Shown: positions 28,701 through 41,789 of the stretch, one piece after another | Layout: each line of letters starts with the position of its first letter | How positions within the stretch are numbered: the first letter of the stretch is position 1 | Source: Ptychodera flava | Taxonomy: Eukaryota > Hemichordata > Enteropneusta > Ptychoderidae | Length of the DNA stretch: 64,000 nt | Assembly (NCBI RefSeq): GCF_041260155.1 | Contig: NC_091931.1 | Span: 23,953,654-24,017,653 of the forward strand | Reading direction: 5' to 3' | Position numbers and translations under genes: made by a program | The notes under the pieces: generated by a model | The model's input: the letters and a program-made list of their open reading frames with translations, nothing else | Told to the model about the DNA's origin: nothing | Database searches by the model: none

Positions 28701-29720
28701 AGGGCCCAGTAAAGACTGGCGACAATACAGATGTTTTGTTTGATGGAGTCAAAATGGCTACTTCATACGTAAAAGAATTGAGAAAGACAAGCTTTCACAA
28801 TTAAAATAGCACTGGAGAACACTAAATGTCTTATTTTCATCAGGAACTTAGAGCAGCCGGTCTGTAACTTTGCTGTTGTCAGCGATATTTTTGGTTAATA
28901 TTTTATCACTTTATAGGTCAAAGGTTAGAACGTCGAAAGATGTTGAATGGGTAGTCACACCTTCCAGTTCGTTCCAGAACAGATAACGTAAAAACAGTTT
29001 CATCGGTTTCTGGTCATCGGCCGCATCTCTTTGATGACTTGAACAGAATCTTTACCCTTGTACTCATATAACAAGTGGCTAACACGTCTTGAATTGATAA
29101 ACTAGTTGAATTATACTTGTCTTAAACCGTGAACCTACGCGTGCAGCGCTTTATTTGACAACCAGCAGTTCATGAACAGCATTATTTTAACTAATAGTCG
29201 CTTCCGAGAATTGATGACGCACAACAATTGTCGAAAACAGCGACTTCGTCCAACATACGTGTGGTACAAAAACTTAGCATACGGAAGTCACATGACACCA
29301 CTCATCGCGACATGCAAATTGCCGGAGTTTTCATTTATCGGAGAACAGTTTACTACAAAACCAACCCCAAAACGAGTAAAATAAAATAACACCAAGTAAA
29401 CGACTGGTTTATGTGAAACGTCGCAATAAAAGTTCATGTGAATATCGAAATTGATAGATAATCCAATTTCTAAACACACAGGACTATTCTGAATAAATTC
29501 TCCACAATACTTAATATCGTAAAATCATGTAACGATGAAAATACTGACTTGAATTAGTTTGTTGTAATCGTGACAGCATTTCGTGTATTGTAGAAATTTT
29601 AGCTGACGATACTTGTTCCATAAATTAAACTGCGTCGATTTATAAATACACAAATGGACACTTTCCTAGTGAACTTCAGTACAACGACGCATAAAGTCTT
29701 TAGAATGGAGAAAAATGAGC
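25800..29720. other. Unit B DNA upstream of gene B; no gene seen
   Basis: Matches unit A 12,700-16,700 in blocks. A stretch near 26,590-26,790 has no obvious partner in A. No exon recognised. Confidence 0.45.
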
Positions 29721-30079
29721 TTAAGGGTAGGAAAATTTCGCTGCAGTTTTTTCTTAATTGACGTAGAATGTCCAAATTGCCACCCTTAACTTTGTTTGCC
29801 CATGATCTTGATTCCACCAACATCGATTTCAAAAACAAAGCAGCGGCTTTTTATTTACTACTCTGCGTTAGGAAGTTGAGTACCTCACATACTGATTTAA
29901 CATACGTAATTTTTCTTTGCAGATATCTCCATAGCAGATAAGGATTTCATTACGTTGGCGAGCAGCAGGGAGATCAAGTGCACGCTATACGTTGATGGCA
30001 GTATATTTCGCAAATATATCGCCTAACCTCTACAGTTCTATATAGCTACGTATGTGTGCGGGCAAACCGCAACATGACC

Positions 30080-30480
30080 ATCGTATCGATCGTTAGAAAT
30101 TGGTTGAAAACAGACGAGTCACCAATGATATTATTGGACGGTTTGACTACATTAACAGTCATTCTATGGTACTTAAAAACCAATTTTGGTACTTAAAAAG
30201 GACGAAAAACCATAAGTATCTTATACTAAATTATAGTTTTAAAATTATGTCAACGATGTTTTTATTATTTAAAGTCGCATTGACATTTATTGGTTGATAA
30301 TGCCACTGCAAAAAATACACAAGGCTTTGTGTGTTCTCTATGACCATAAATTTATTTTAATTTGCATGAAAGAAAAAAGTATTTATCACACATTAAATCA
30401 AGTCAATTGCGTCAAGTTACATCACTGAGATACACTTGGGTTACGCATGACTCAACAGCCTGTCACCGTTGTGTGGTTCT
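30080..30480. repeat. Decayed third copy of the duplicated unit's beginning (unit C remnant)
   Basis: Aligns with 5,945-6,300 and 18,840-19,320: a GTTTGACTA block, GTACTTAAAA, GTGTTCTC, a TCACACATT...TCAATTGC block and ATACAC near the end. It lies directly after unit B in the same orientation. No lectin exons follow. Confidence 0.65.
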
Positions 30481-30489
30481 CATAATGAC

Positions 30490-31320
30490 TGGACCGCCGT
30501 TCTCTTAATTGTTTGCTTAAGTTGACCCCCTCGAAAAACGTTACTAAATGCTATCGTCAATATATTAATTTTAATTAAAATATCTAGATTCCTTACATTT
30601 TTATGCTCATTTTCTTTGATGGAGACAAGATGAAACAAATTGTCGGTTCCGGCCGACCATCGAAAGTGTTTCTCCGGGGTCTATCGTTCAAAGCCATACA
30701 CAACCTACCATGATTATGTCTATAAATTCTGCATTAACCCTTTGAGCGCCAAAGTCGATTTTTGTCGGTCTTATAAAATTTACCCCAGTCAATTTTTTTC
30801 AAAAATTATCGCGAAGATTTTTATAGAAAACTGTAGCCAATGAAATGTGATCGCTGATTGGTCCAAAATTATCAAAAAATTACAGAACAATTCATAAAAA
30901 ATTGGTAAAATGTTGCATCTGAATTTTGATGGGAAAATTACAGCACTCATTGGGTTATAATTAAACGAAGATAAAAAGTAACATCGATAGAAATACTGAC
31001 GTTTTTACACTTTAGATGCATAGACTTGTTATGCTAAAGAAGCTGTAGACTCCAACTGTCTACTATAATTTGCAGGATGTTTGTGAGTGCGACTAACTTT
31101 ACATGTATTACGGAATGTTTCAAATGAAGTAGCGAATCTCGACGTTGATAGTTGATATGAAGAACAACCTTTTTTACACGGGATCTACCAAACATACGGG
31201 TTTGAGATAATTGTCGACTCATTTCAGATCTTGATATTGGTCAAATCACGTTCAAACTATACGGTACGGGAATTTATTCCATGCAAGTAATATTTGTACT
31301 TTTTCAATAGAGGAAATGAG
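30490..31320. other. No assignable feature
   Basis: AT-rich DNA without recognisable exons or paired repeat ends. Confidence 0.45.
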
Positions 31321-31323
31321 TTC

Positions 31324-31686
31324 AGGTAGTATGCGCTGCGGGAGCAGATATTCGGACTCAAAGTGTTACAATTTTCTTTCATCTACCACTTGTCGGAACT
31401 CATTTTAAAGCTCTTTGAGTAAGAAAACTCTTAACCAACATAGTTTTTCGAAAATTGAAAACTTTATTTTTCCCAATGGAGTTAACACAATGATAACGGC
31501 AATCTTGGATTTCAAATATCTGTAAATGTAATGTAATTTATTTCTCTAATATCAAACTTTGCACGGTGACGCCTAATTGTTCGTTCTTGATTCGGTAAGA
31601 GTAAAGTTGAAGGTTTCAGGTTTATTGAGGAAAGTTTGAGCAAAAGTTTAAGTCTTCCTCTTAATTTCGAGGCACATACTACCTTA
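31324..31686 (-). mobile_element. MITE copy 5 (AGGTAGTATGCGCCTCG family)
   Basis: Begins CAGGTAGTATGCGCTGCGGG and ends CGAGGCACATACTACCTTA, with the family blocks in reverse orientation. Confidence 0.75.
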
Positions 31687-31689
31687 CGT

Positions 31690-33570
31690 ATAGAAACGGC
31701 AAAGGGGATGTGAAGTCAGTGGAAATTGAACTCTTACAGAATTAAATGTTGAAATGGCAATTGAGCTGTTAAGTTTACAGAATCTTGAGGAGAGAAAGCG
31801 TTATTTTGTGACAAACAGCCGAGTTTGCTTTCCGAATTCAGGGCAGTTTCGAGCCTGATACCTCGTGATCAATTCAAATCGGTATCGTTGTTCAACACGC
31901 GACATAGTATTGAAGAGTTTGCCCTGTGCATGGATGTGTTGTCAATGTGATTGTAATTGTTTGATCATATCGTCTGATACAATGATACTTACTAGCGGCT
32001 CATGTACTTTACAAATTACGTCGACACATGAAGTGGCACAACAAAAGAATAGCATGACAAAATCTTGATGTCAAATTCGTTATCGTCCTTCTCTTATTCT
32101 GGCATCTTCATCTTAACATCAACCATCGACCAGAGGTAAAGACATACATTAGACTCAGAGGCAGTTGACGCCTCCGTCAATAATCTTTACTGAAGCAAAA
32201 GGGAAAAAAGCCGGGTTTATGACCTGTGAAAATAGAATACCCCCATACATTTGCACAAAAAACAACTGTTGTTAATTCTGTCAGAACATGGCGTGACTGT
32301 CGCATTGAAGTTAGCGCCCTTTTAGTGTACTACAACCATGAAATTTCCTTGAAATAAATAACCTGACATTTTTAGTCATACTGCTTTTTTCCATTTTTTT
32401 GTTTATATGGCGTTAACAGAGACATCGCCTGCCTGAAATAGCACAAGGATTTTGCGGTGCGATTTATATTTATGTCTATGTCTTAATGCAAGAGGAACGT
32501 AACTAATTTTGCGGTCTATTTCGAATAAATGCAAATTTTGAAAAGAAAATATGCAAAAAAAGCCAGAAATATAATAATTTTTATGTTTATGTAAAACATG
32601 TCAACAAATGCAATTCAAAAGTTCGAAGGTTTGCAAGATTTTTTACCACCGGTTCTCAAAGCGCGAAGTGTCTGAATGATGCTGCCTCCTTAATTCTCTG
32701 TACCATGATCATTTTAACGTTCACTTACTATAAGACTTGTGTTCGACTGTCTGTCTATAAACATGCGGTATCGTCCGGTCATTCGATATCGTCTTCGATA
32801 ATTACGTTAAAAAGTCCCGAAAACTTTTTAGGGTTGGCTGGTACTTTAAAATCATTTTAAAGGATATTGTGGTTTCTATGTCTTTTCTTTGAGAGACTTT
32901 TCGCGGGTTGCCTCTCAAAATGACGGTTTACTTGTGCAATGTGCATTAAGAGGAAAAACGTATTTTAGGCGTAGTACACGTTGGCGTGGGTTTGTTGAAA
33001 AAAAGGATATGAAGGTTAATTAGTTTAAAACACGAGAAGCGGTACACGCAATACACGCAATTTTATTGTGTAAGCAGTTTTGCCTTTTAACAAACAAGCA
33101 ATCAAACAGACACACAGACACGCAGATCAAAGAAATAAGAATAAATTCGGACGCGAATGCAATGTATTAGCGCGTCAAGACCAGAACTAACTTGTAGTGC
33201 TTTGACATTCACAGCAGCTACGATCTAAATAAGATCCTGAAATATCGGATTCAATATAAGCCAGTCCGATAATTATACACACAACAAGATAAGACAAATA
33301 ATAAACACAATGGAGACTGAGCAGGAAATATTCTTTGCATTACAACAGGTGGTTCGAGCAAAAACGTTGTCCATAATGTCTAAACTATGAAAGACATCAC
33401 ATGACTGGGGAAATGCCTATCTTCCCCATGCTGATAGACATTAGTATAGTAAACACTGTGTCTTCGCTATTTGCTTATGAATCACATCGTTACTGCAGCT
33501 TTGCGATGGTGTTAACAAATGTCCATTTCAGACTGAGGACGTTTGACCGTGATAAACATTACAGTTTGTA
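31690..33570. other. No assignable feature
   Basis: Long AT-rich interval. I found no exon motifs, tandem arrays or TIR pairs that I can support. Confidence 0.45.
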
Positions 33571-33581
33571 AATTCTCCATA

Positions 33582-33929
33582 TCATGAAATACTCAAAGAT
33601 GACGTTAATTCGCTGAGCATAAAAGCTACCTCAATTTTGTAAGGCAAAGTGTTATATTTACGTGTTGTATGAGGAAAAAGTCGAAATACTACTTTCCTGA
33701 CAAAGGTTGATTGTGGAATGTTCGAGAAACGGCATTGCGTGGTACACGGAAATCGTGTATATCCCTGCGTGCCAGGGTCACACAAGTAAATATTTGGATG
33801 ACAGATCGGAACTAACAGAACCTCACTACCACTTGGTAAATGGTTAAGTAGCCCTTTCGTTGTATATGGACTTCCGGTAGAGATACGGAACACATGTCTG
33901 CCTGAACGAGTGTTATTAGGAGTTACCAA
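33582..33929 (-). pseudogene. Possible LINE reverse-transcriptase C-terminal remnant
   Basis: A 115-codon open frame ends in VFRLFPHTTRKYNTLPYKIE, which resembles the FFPRTIRxWNxLP block near the C-terminus of CR1/Jockey-type LINE proteins. Nothing upstream on the minus strand confirms RT motifs, so this is a weak family call. It could instead be an unrelated exon. Confidence 0.35.
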
Positions 33930-36238
33930 GGTCAGCGGTCACATAACACGAGTCAGTTATCTCGAAGGAAGTAGAGGACAAGATTCGACACCGTAAAACG
34001 AAACGCGTTCTGTGATGTCACTCTAAAAGATAGGCGGTCAGTTAATCTCGATGTCGGAGTGGCGTAATCCTCGCAGAAATGTCAGTCTAACTTGGCTAAG
34101 TGCTGCCATTGGCGCCCGTGGGGATCGATGCCCGCGAACAAATCTTAACCCAGATTACTTTCCAGTGATTACAATTAGCATGACACCAAGGCAAAACGTC
34201 AGACGGCGACGCTACGAAAAAAAATCCGTACACCGTAGTTTATAGACTGGGCATATGTACAGGTATACTCTTGCGTGCATTATGTGCAATTATGGATATA
34301 TGGCAGCACGACAGAACATGCGCAAGAGACTGTCTGTCATCTGGCAGTCCCGCCCACATAATACATTTATAAAAGCGTAGCCAACACAAGGTTCACTTTT
34401 TAAAATCATTTTATGAACAATGACTTCCATAGCCGATTGCATTTATGGAAGACTCCTAAAAAAATAAGATGCAGAGTCAAAACACAGAGACTATACTTAC
34501 AAACTTTGGCAAACACTGAGAAAGACAGATCTGGATAAAATATTTTAATGCTGTCTAAAGCAAGAAAAAATATGTATGTCACTTAGTCGTTCACAAGCGA
34601 ACTGAATTGTCTCGGAGTTATACTAAAACGAGAGTCACAATCACAAATTACTCTACCGAAGGGCACCGAGACAAGGCAGTACAGCAAGAAACAAACGTTG
34701 GTGCATAAAGACCAAAAATAAAGGAAGTTAAGGCGTTTACATTAAGCTTTGCATTTATGCACTTGTATAATAAAATATTGTCAACAATAGTCCATCCAGT
34801 TTTCAATGATTGTAAGTCGTAAAATAATGCACGATAAGTTAATGTCATCTCTAGAAGAAATATCAAAATTTTGTCAGACCTTCAATTCTGTCACGTCAGA
34901 CTGGTGTTTACTTATACTATTCCAGATAACAGAATCATAGTAAAGTTTAGACCTTACCACGGTAAATTAAAACAATTACAAAACGTGCTCACTGGTAATA
35001 CTAATGATCTAAGTACAAACCAAAGAGATTTTCTCGCACCTCTAATCATGCTACTATACATGTCCGCAAAAATTTAATCTTGTTTCAACAACTTCACGGA
35101 TATCTCTTTCTATTGACTCTAATCAAGGCATGGGTATCTAGTTGGTATGAGAATGTATTAGAACGTTGCTTTTGGATGGAGTGGTAAGGACTTTGCATCT
35201 GGGAGGGTTGAGGCTCACTAACCAGGTGTAAGACCAGCTTATGATTCTATTGATGTCAGATTGCAGTCATCAAATACATCAAAAGTTATAGTGTTCAGAT
35301 TTTGTACAGAGCACAGGGGCTTTAGAGTGGCAAATTAAACGATACATAATGAAGAATAATGCTATTAAACCTAGATTTTTATATGAGCCTTTTTGCAAGC
35401 CTTGCTCTGTGCGTGTGGTCATGACGGCTCAGTGTCAATTCAATTTATGTATGCAGTTTGCAGTGCGCCCTCCCTTGATGGAAATTTCGCATGCTATACG
35501 ATAGCATCATATATTGTATAATGGGTTTTCTTGTAATCTTGAATAAGAAATGTTATTGCTTTGAAAAATTGTGTTGGTTAAGAATGGGTAAACTCTCTCC
35601 ATCCGTTTTTTTCACTGTAACCATGTCAGTCGGTTTTGGAGAATTTTTAGTGATACATTCGGAAGAGCGCTGCGTTTCCAGACTCCGATGAATCCTGAAA
35701 CTGTTTTGCTTGTCTTCAGAGGAGAACTGAGATTGCGATGTGTGAAGAAGTAAAATAGAGCGAGAGGTTTGGCAATTGGGACATGTGCCATTTGCTGTCA
35801 ATTTCGATCTAGTGCCTCTGAGTCATTAAAACTTGTAATCGAGCGTAATGTCTTTGTCGAATGTACTTGCAAATACGAAAAAATCTTCATATAAATACGA
35901 AATAGAAATTATTATACCTCCTCATGTAAACGAGCCACAACAAGTCAAGACATAATATAAGCTTTAAAATGAAAGTAGTCTGGTTTTCTCGGATGGTGAA
36001 AGTTGAGAACATTCACTAATGATCTAAGTACAAGATGGAGTAAGGAGGGGCTCTATGTTCCTTATTCAATACAAACCGATAAAACCACTGATGAGGTAAA
36101 GAAACATGAGGTACTCCAGCTAGCTTGACTTTTGAGCTAGTACTCAATGTCGTCAAAATTTTAAAAAAAATGTGCGTCTCCCATCACATGCTCTTCAGAA
36201 GTAGGGTAGAAAACATTTGTTTTCATTTTGAAAAACAA
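33930..36238. other. No assignable feature
   Basis: No supported exon. The 82-codon minus ORF at 35801-35553 (with CPNC) has no partner motifs. A GATCTAAGTACAA motif occurs near 35,005 and 36,020, perhaps fragments of a dispersed repeat. Confidence 0.45.
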
Positions 36239-36810
36239 AATGCAAGAATGTTTTTGGTCTATTACTTGTGGGGGCTCACTTTAAAGCTATTGATGTAAGA
36301 AAAATAACTTTCTACATACGATAAATCTTGCAATGGGTATTTTTTTTCTCCAGTAACAAAATTTGCACGATAACCCCGATTTTTCTTCTTGATTTTAAAG
36401 GGACAAAGACGGCCATTTTTTCATGAATTTTGTGTGATACAAGATACTATTTATATTGTTGACATGTTGAAAGATACTGAATGAATTGGTGACCATGCAA
36501 ATATTTGACCCCAGTTTTAGACACGGTAAATGAAACCATCGTGAAAATGAATTAATGGTCATGACCATTAATTCATTTTCGCGATGATTTCATGTATCGC
36601 GTCTAAAACCTGGGTCGAATACACGCATGAACACCCATTCATTCAGTATCTTTCAACATGCTAAACAATATAAATTGTATCTTACATTAAACAAAATTCA
36701 TGAAAAAATGGCCGACTTTGTCTTTTTAAGAGAGAATGGTTCAAAATTCCTTTGGAAGCTTGATCGAAAGTGTAAGTCTTTCACTTTCGAGGCGCATACT
36801 ACCTTAAGTT
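36239..36810 (-). mobile_element. MITE copy 6 (AGGTAGTATGCGCCTCG family), split by a nested palindrome
   Basis: The left part (CTTGTGGGGGCTCAC, then TTGCACGATAACCCCGATTTTT) and right part (AGAGAATGG to CGAGGCGCATACTACCTTA at about 36,810) belong to one copy. It is interrupted at 36,397-36,728. The outer left end is truncated. Confidence 0.75.
36397..36728. mobile_element. ~330-bp perfect-type palindromic (foldback) MITE
   Basis: Two arms of about 165 bases meet with almost no spacer at the axis TTAATGGTCATGACCATTAA (centre 36,561/36,562). The ends read AGGGACAAAGACGGCC and GGCCGACTTTGTCTTT, with TTAA at both edges, which fits a TTAA (piggyBac-type) target. It sits cleanly inside MITE copy 6. 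Confidence 0.8.
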
Positions 36811-37044
36811 CTAAAGGTTGTGTCGCTAGTTCTCTTTTTTTCAACACGGGTAGAGTATAACTTTGTAAATTAATTTGTGGGTTACCCGCAAATTTCATTG
36901 GAAGAAAGTCAAGTTCTCCTATTATTTTTGTAAATTGCTATTTTCGGCACAGCAATGATTTTTCAGTACCACATTATTAACTGCTGAAACAGGTCATCAT
37001 TACAAGTATACGTGCGCTCGTATGTTGTGTATCATTGCCCTAAA

Positions 37045-37046
37045 AT

Positions 37047-37123
<77 letters not shown>
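37045..37123. repeat. (AT)n microsatellite
   Basis: About 39 AT units with one TT interruption near 37,070. Confidence 0.95.
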
Positions 37124-37124
<1 letters not shown>

Positions 37125-37129
37125 CATTA

Positions 37130-38700
37130 TAACATTTACTCATTCTGTGTTTTAATGAAACTGTTGACATGTTAGTTTTAAAAACATAATCCTGCTCCCC
37201 CACCAACAGGCTGAAGAAACTGATCAATCCCTAAAACATTTTAATATTGAAATTTAATTTTTTTTGTAAAACAATTTCGGTCACTTGTGCAGCTGAAGCG
37301 TACATTTCTTGCAGTGGAAGGTATATACATGTATCTTATTAAGCAAACAAGTTCTGATGCAATTTACCAGTAGGTTCATGGCTTATACCTCCTCAGGCTA
37401 TCGATGAGAACTTTTAAAATGTGAGCAGTAAGGGACTGGACAGAAATTACAGGGGGGCAGTGTTTGGGGGTGGTCTTCATTTTTACGCGGTCAATATTGA
37501 AGGCTTATTCAAATTCACTCATGTCTTTTGAGAAGGGTCACCTTTTGTGCGCAACCTGTACAACACAAGATGTCGCCGAAATAGTGCTTTATTCAAATAC
37601 ATCAAATCATAATACATAGACTCTATTGGGAAACTATTTACAATTTTCCCCTACATTTATATGTGTTTGATAATTTATGTAAATATACTTTGCTTGAAGT
37701 CGGAGGAGAAAGTGCATGGTGTACAAGAAAATTGATTTCGGACTTCTTGAAAATATTGATTCATTTTGCATAGTTGTCTATGAGAAAACTATGAACAATA
37801 TTATTCAATAAAAAATAACACTGTGCAATAAAAGACATTTGATAATTGATATCAATTTACTTGATTAGAATGGAGCGGTTACAAGTGCATATGTTTAGAA
37901 TTTGATTTTGGAATTTTACAGCTGTGAGAAAACTGTGAATAACGATTTAAAAAAAAAACAAATTGCTAAATCTGTGCTTTTATTAATGTTTGACATTTGA
38001 CATAAATGTACGTGATTAGAACAAGGCGTTTAAAAATGAAAATGTGAACAACAAATATGACATTTAAACTTCACCTCAAAATTATTTCTCTTCTAGTGGT
38101 AGTCTACAGGTAAGCATTTAAACATTCTTCCTCTAAGAAAACTTGTGTGCATTTACATGCATATATTGTTAAATATTGACTGTTAGGGTGTAATAAGGTT
38201 TTGACAAATAATAATAGTGCTCGCTGTATAATTATAAATAAAGGTAAATATTACCGCTATTGTCTCCTTTAATTTTGACTAGCCAATTGCACTTCACGTA
38301 GTTTATAGACTTATGTATTGCGAAATATCCTATTACCTGAAAGATAATATTTGTAAAGGTTAAAATGTATTTTTGAAAGTTCAAAGGTAAAATGAGAATT
38401 TACATTATGTCTTATTGATATGGAACGTGTCACGCAGGTTAGGGTCACTCTTTTGCGCGTGAGAAACGGGAGGGTCACTTGTATTCTTGAAAACACTTTT
38501 TGAGCGGCCACTATTTTCGCTCTGCGTCATTTTGACTCCCCTCCCCTATCCCACGTAATTTCCGTCCAACCCCTACGCATACTAAGAAATTTAGCAGTTG
38601 AAACGGTCAGCTCTAGCGGCTGAAATGGTAAGAGCTCTGATGGCAACAGTCTTTCTTCTTAGTCACATTTCATTATTTGTAAACCACATTGTCGTAAAAC
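37130..38700. other. No assignable feature
   Basis: AT-rich DNA; no exon or repeat structure supported. Confidence 0.45.
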
Positions 38701-38719
38701 ATTCCCCTTTACGGCAATA

Positions 38720-39760
38720 GCTCTGCGTTGATTTTTGCTAAGGTCCGTGGAACGGAAATCATGCTCCAGCTCGCGAGAGTGATATGCCATGTATACCATA
38801 TAAACAACACTTTGCATAACTTAGTTACAGATAGCAGATCATTTACATACATCAGAAAGAAAAGTAGCCCCAAAGTCGAGCCTCAGGACACTCCAAGTTG
38901 GACAGATGGTGCTTCTGACAAAGATGATTTATATTCGGGCGCTGCGAGCGATCTGCCAGATAGTTTTTCATTCAATCAAGTTAAAGGCCATTCACGCCAA
39001 ACTTTGACAGCTTTTCCAGCAATAACATGTGGTTTACAGTGTCGAAAGCTTTTGATAGGTCAATTAAATAGCACCTGCCAACTTTCTACAGTCCATATTG
39101 GAGAGAATGTAATCAACAACGTTTTCAAGGGAGGTTTCAGTAGAGTACGTGACGTAAAACCTGCCTGGTTTTCACATATTGGGCCATTTTCATTGGAATA
39201 AATATGAAGTTAAGCATGAACAGCACGTTCCAAAATTGTTGTAGCTATGGGCAATACCGATATAGCACGATTGCTGTTCATGTCAGATTTGCTACCCCTT
39301 TTGAAAATTGGTGTAACTCTAGCCGTTTTCCACTGGTTAGGAAGTTTTCCAGTACGAAGTGGCATATTGAAAAGATGGGTGAGGGACCTATATATGATAA
39401 GAGCTCCACATTTGAGTAATTTTGTCGGAAGGGAATCAAGGCCAGTTGCTTTGGTAATGGGTATACCATTGAGTTGGTCCAAAACAAAAAGTTGGATCAA
39501 TTTCTTTAAAAATGATTTGCGTACTTTAGAATTTTCGTGACCAGCTAATAGGATGTGTTTGGCTAAATCTCCAAAAGAAATTGTAAGTTTCAAGCCAATG
39601 TTAGCAAAGAAATCGTTACGAGCATTTGTCATCTTAAAATCATCTGCAATAATATCATCACCCTATTTAATATTCGGCGGCCCAGCCGATAAATTACCAG
39701 GCAATAAGTTGCGAATGGTTTTCCAAAGCTTACGTCCATCATTTTTATTACCTCACATGT
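38720..39760 (-). pseudogene. CR1/Jockey-like LINE reverse transcriptase, broken
   Basis: The 140-codon frame at 39632-39210 carries early RT blocks: GLDSLPTKLLKCGA, GKLPNQWKTARVTPIFKRGS and ISVLPIATTILERAV. Further along on the minus strand, after frameshifts, come LSGRS, GSTLG (the QGSVLGP block, here with a stop inside) and LMYVNDLL. The catalytic YADD position has decayed to an unrelated tetrapeptide, so the enzyme is dead. It is likely the RT half of the element whose endonuclease half lies at 42,680-41,790, the two being separated by later insertions. Confidence 0.8.
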
Positions 39761-39794
39761 GTCACACACGTGGACTTATGGCTTAGCGATGTCT

Positions 39795-40250
39795 GTCTGT
39801 TGTGTGTCTGTCTGTGTGTCTGTCTGTCTGTCTGTATACACGATATCTCAAGAACGGCAGGAGAGAAGTCAATCAAATTTTGTACATAGCTTTAGATATT
39901 ATATGGCAAGAACTGATCAGACTTTAGTGGGCGTGGTATGCATATTAATGAAGTTATCGGAGTTTTAACTTTTCTATTACATGGTTGTCTATGGGATGTA
40001 TGATGATCATAGTGTTACATACCAAGGTTTACTGCACTAAATATGATGAAACCATGCCAGATAAATTGTTATATGCAAGACATGATAATATTTGGAGCAT
40101 CATGTAAATTAAATATTTATTTGAATATTGTAATTATGATACAATTCTGAAATCGGTTCACCAATTTTGATAAAACGTTCAGATATTGAAGTGACAGACA
40201 TTTAGCGGTGCTATGGGACAGTCAGCAGAGCCATGTTTATTAACAGCTCG
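39795..40250. repeat. Dispersed-repeat candidate starting with (CTGT)n
   Basis: A CTGT/GTGT run (39,797-39,835) leads into CACGATATCTCAAGAACGGC and GTGGGCGTGGTATGCATATT. This simple-repeat head plus constant body is typical of high-copy repeats, but only one copy is in the window, so this is a guess. It lies inside the broken LINE. Confidence 0.35.
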
Positions 40251-40452
40251 CAGTGTTGATGGTATAATCTGAACCGGTGAAGGAAAGGACTGCTGAACAC
40301 TGAATGCTGGATTTTTCATGCCTTTGTCACCTCAGTCCCGTGGTGAAAGAGGCTAGTGATAGCGCCACCGCTGTGTGGAGTGTGAACATGTTAGTAAAAC
40401 GATATTTGACCATATCAGCCGTTTGAGGGCGCTGTAAGTACAATGTATATGT

Positions 40453-40815
40453 ATGGAGTGTGACTGGACAGAGACTGTGAAATATCAGATAGGTTTAGTC
40501 ACAGGAAGGTGTGTAAAAAATTTCAAAGTTAGTGATGGGAAATGCCACATCTGTGGGAATGAAGAGACCATTGAACACGCAATTTTTGATTGCAGATATG
40601 CAAACGAACTATTGGATAAATGCAATTTGTTCTTAACAAAAGAGCATGTACTACATGAAAATACTGACTTGAAAAAAATGGCAATAACTGGAGCAGACAT
40701 TGATGATTTAATCTCAGAAAGAATATATTGTATTACTTCCTATGTTAAATACACTATCTGGAATATACGAAACTCTGTGGTTTTTGATATGATAAAAGTT
40801 ACAATCAATGCATAA
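40453..40815 (+). pseudogene. LINE C-terminal zinc-finger tail (zf-RVT type), plus strand
   Basis: A 120-codon frame contains CHICGNEETIEHAIFDCRYA, the C-x2-C...H-x4-C finger that follows the reverse transcriptase in several LINE clades. No RT core is found upstream, so this is a 5'-truncated insertion. Its orientation is opposite to the LINE halves that flank it. Confidence 0.65.
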
Positions 40816-40829
40816 ACTCATCAGCCACT

Positions 40830-41780
40830 AATTGCTGTATCCTGTAATAATCACAAAAATTAATGAAACTTGCTACTTATGCTTATGTCACATACCACTC
40901 TATGATAGATACAAGTTGAACTGAATGACAGCCCTGACTCACTACTGCACACGTGAGCATGTTCAGTTCATATCTGGTTCTTTATTTTGTTTCTATAGCG
41001 TTCCTTTTCAATTTTATTGCCAAATTATTTGCCTTATTTTTCTACATAGTATACGACACCCACTTTTCCGATATCTTATGCTAAGCATGTTTTTCCAATA
41101 ATCTCTCTGATGACATGCTGATAAATACTCACACAGACAAATAGATAAACAGACTAGCAACGGGTAATGTTCAGGTGTGAAGCGGTTACGTAACCCCTCA
41201 ATGTACGCCTCGCCTCAGGTAGCTCTCGACTCTCTTTTCCAAAGAGTGCCGACCATGCACCCTTCGGTAGTTTCCGGATTTTCGCCAATTTTTCAGCGAA
41301 AGTATGTTCGGCAAAGTTCGTGTTGTTGTTGTCGTGTGGTGCTTAGCGGCATTGGTGTGCTGGCAAAAACAGGAAAGTTTTGAGCTTCGGGAGGTGAGTT
41401 TTACCGTTTTGAAAATTCCTGTCACATTTTTATGAACATATAATGAGTATGTCTGAACCAAATTTGAAAGTCTTTTATCGATACTGTCAGACTTTACTCA
41501 ATGGTTAACAGTCAGTCATATTGTCTTTTGGAAATTCGTCATTGGAGGAAGTGTTTATGAAACTGCTGGCGTGTTATGTTTTGATTGGCGTGAAGCAGTG
41601 TTTCTGCCCTTAGAGCACACAAAGTAAATATCTGAAACATGGTTGCTACGCGACAGGCAGCACGACGCCATCGACTTGTCGTCTTGTCAAAGCCAAAGAC
41701 GCCTGTGAAGCTCATTTTAATATCATAAGGCCATGTTTATCGAGACGACCATGAATCAAACAGTGTGCCGCGTTGCTAGT
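40830..41780. other. No firm feature; GC-rich patch at 41,170-41,395
   Basis: The patch contains an ORF with FQRKYVRQSS and ends in GGGAG|GTGAGT, which could be a first exon and donor, but no protein family is recognised. The rest is blank. Confidence 0.3.
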
Positions 41781-41789
41781 CTGTTTTTC

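Noticed and set aside
39210..39540. Plus-strand ORFs at 39,204-39,540
   Set aside because: Antisense to the LINE reverse transcriptase frame, which has clear RT blocks.
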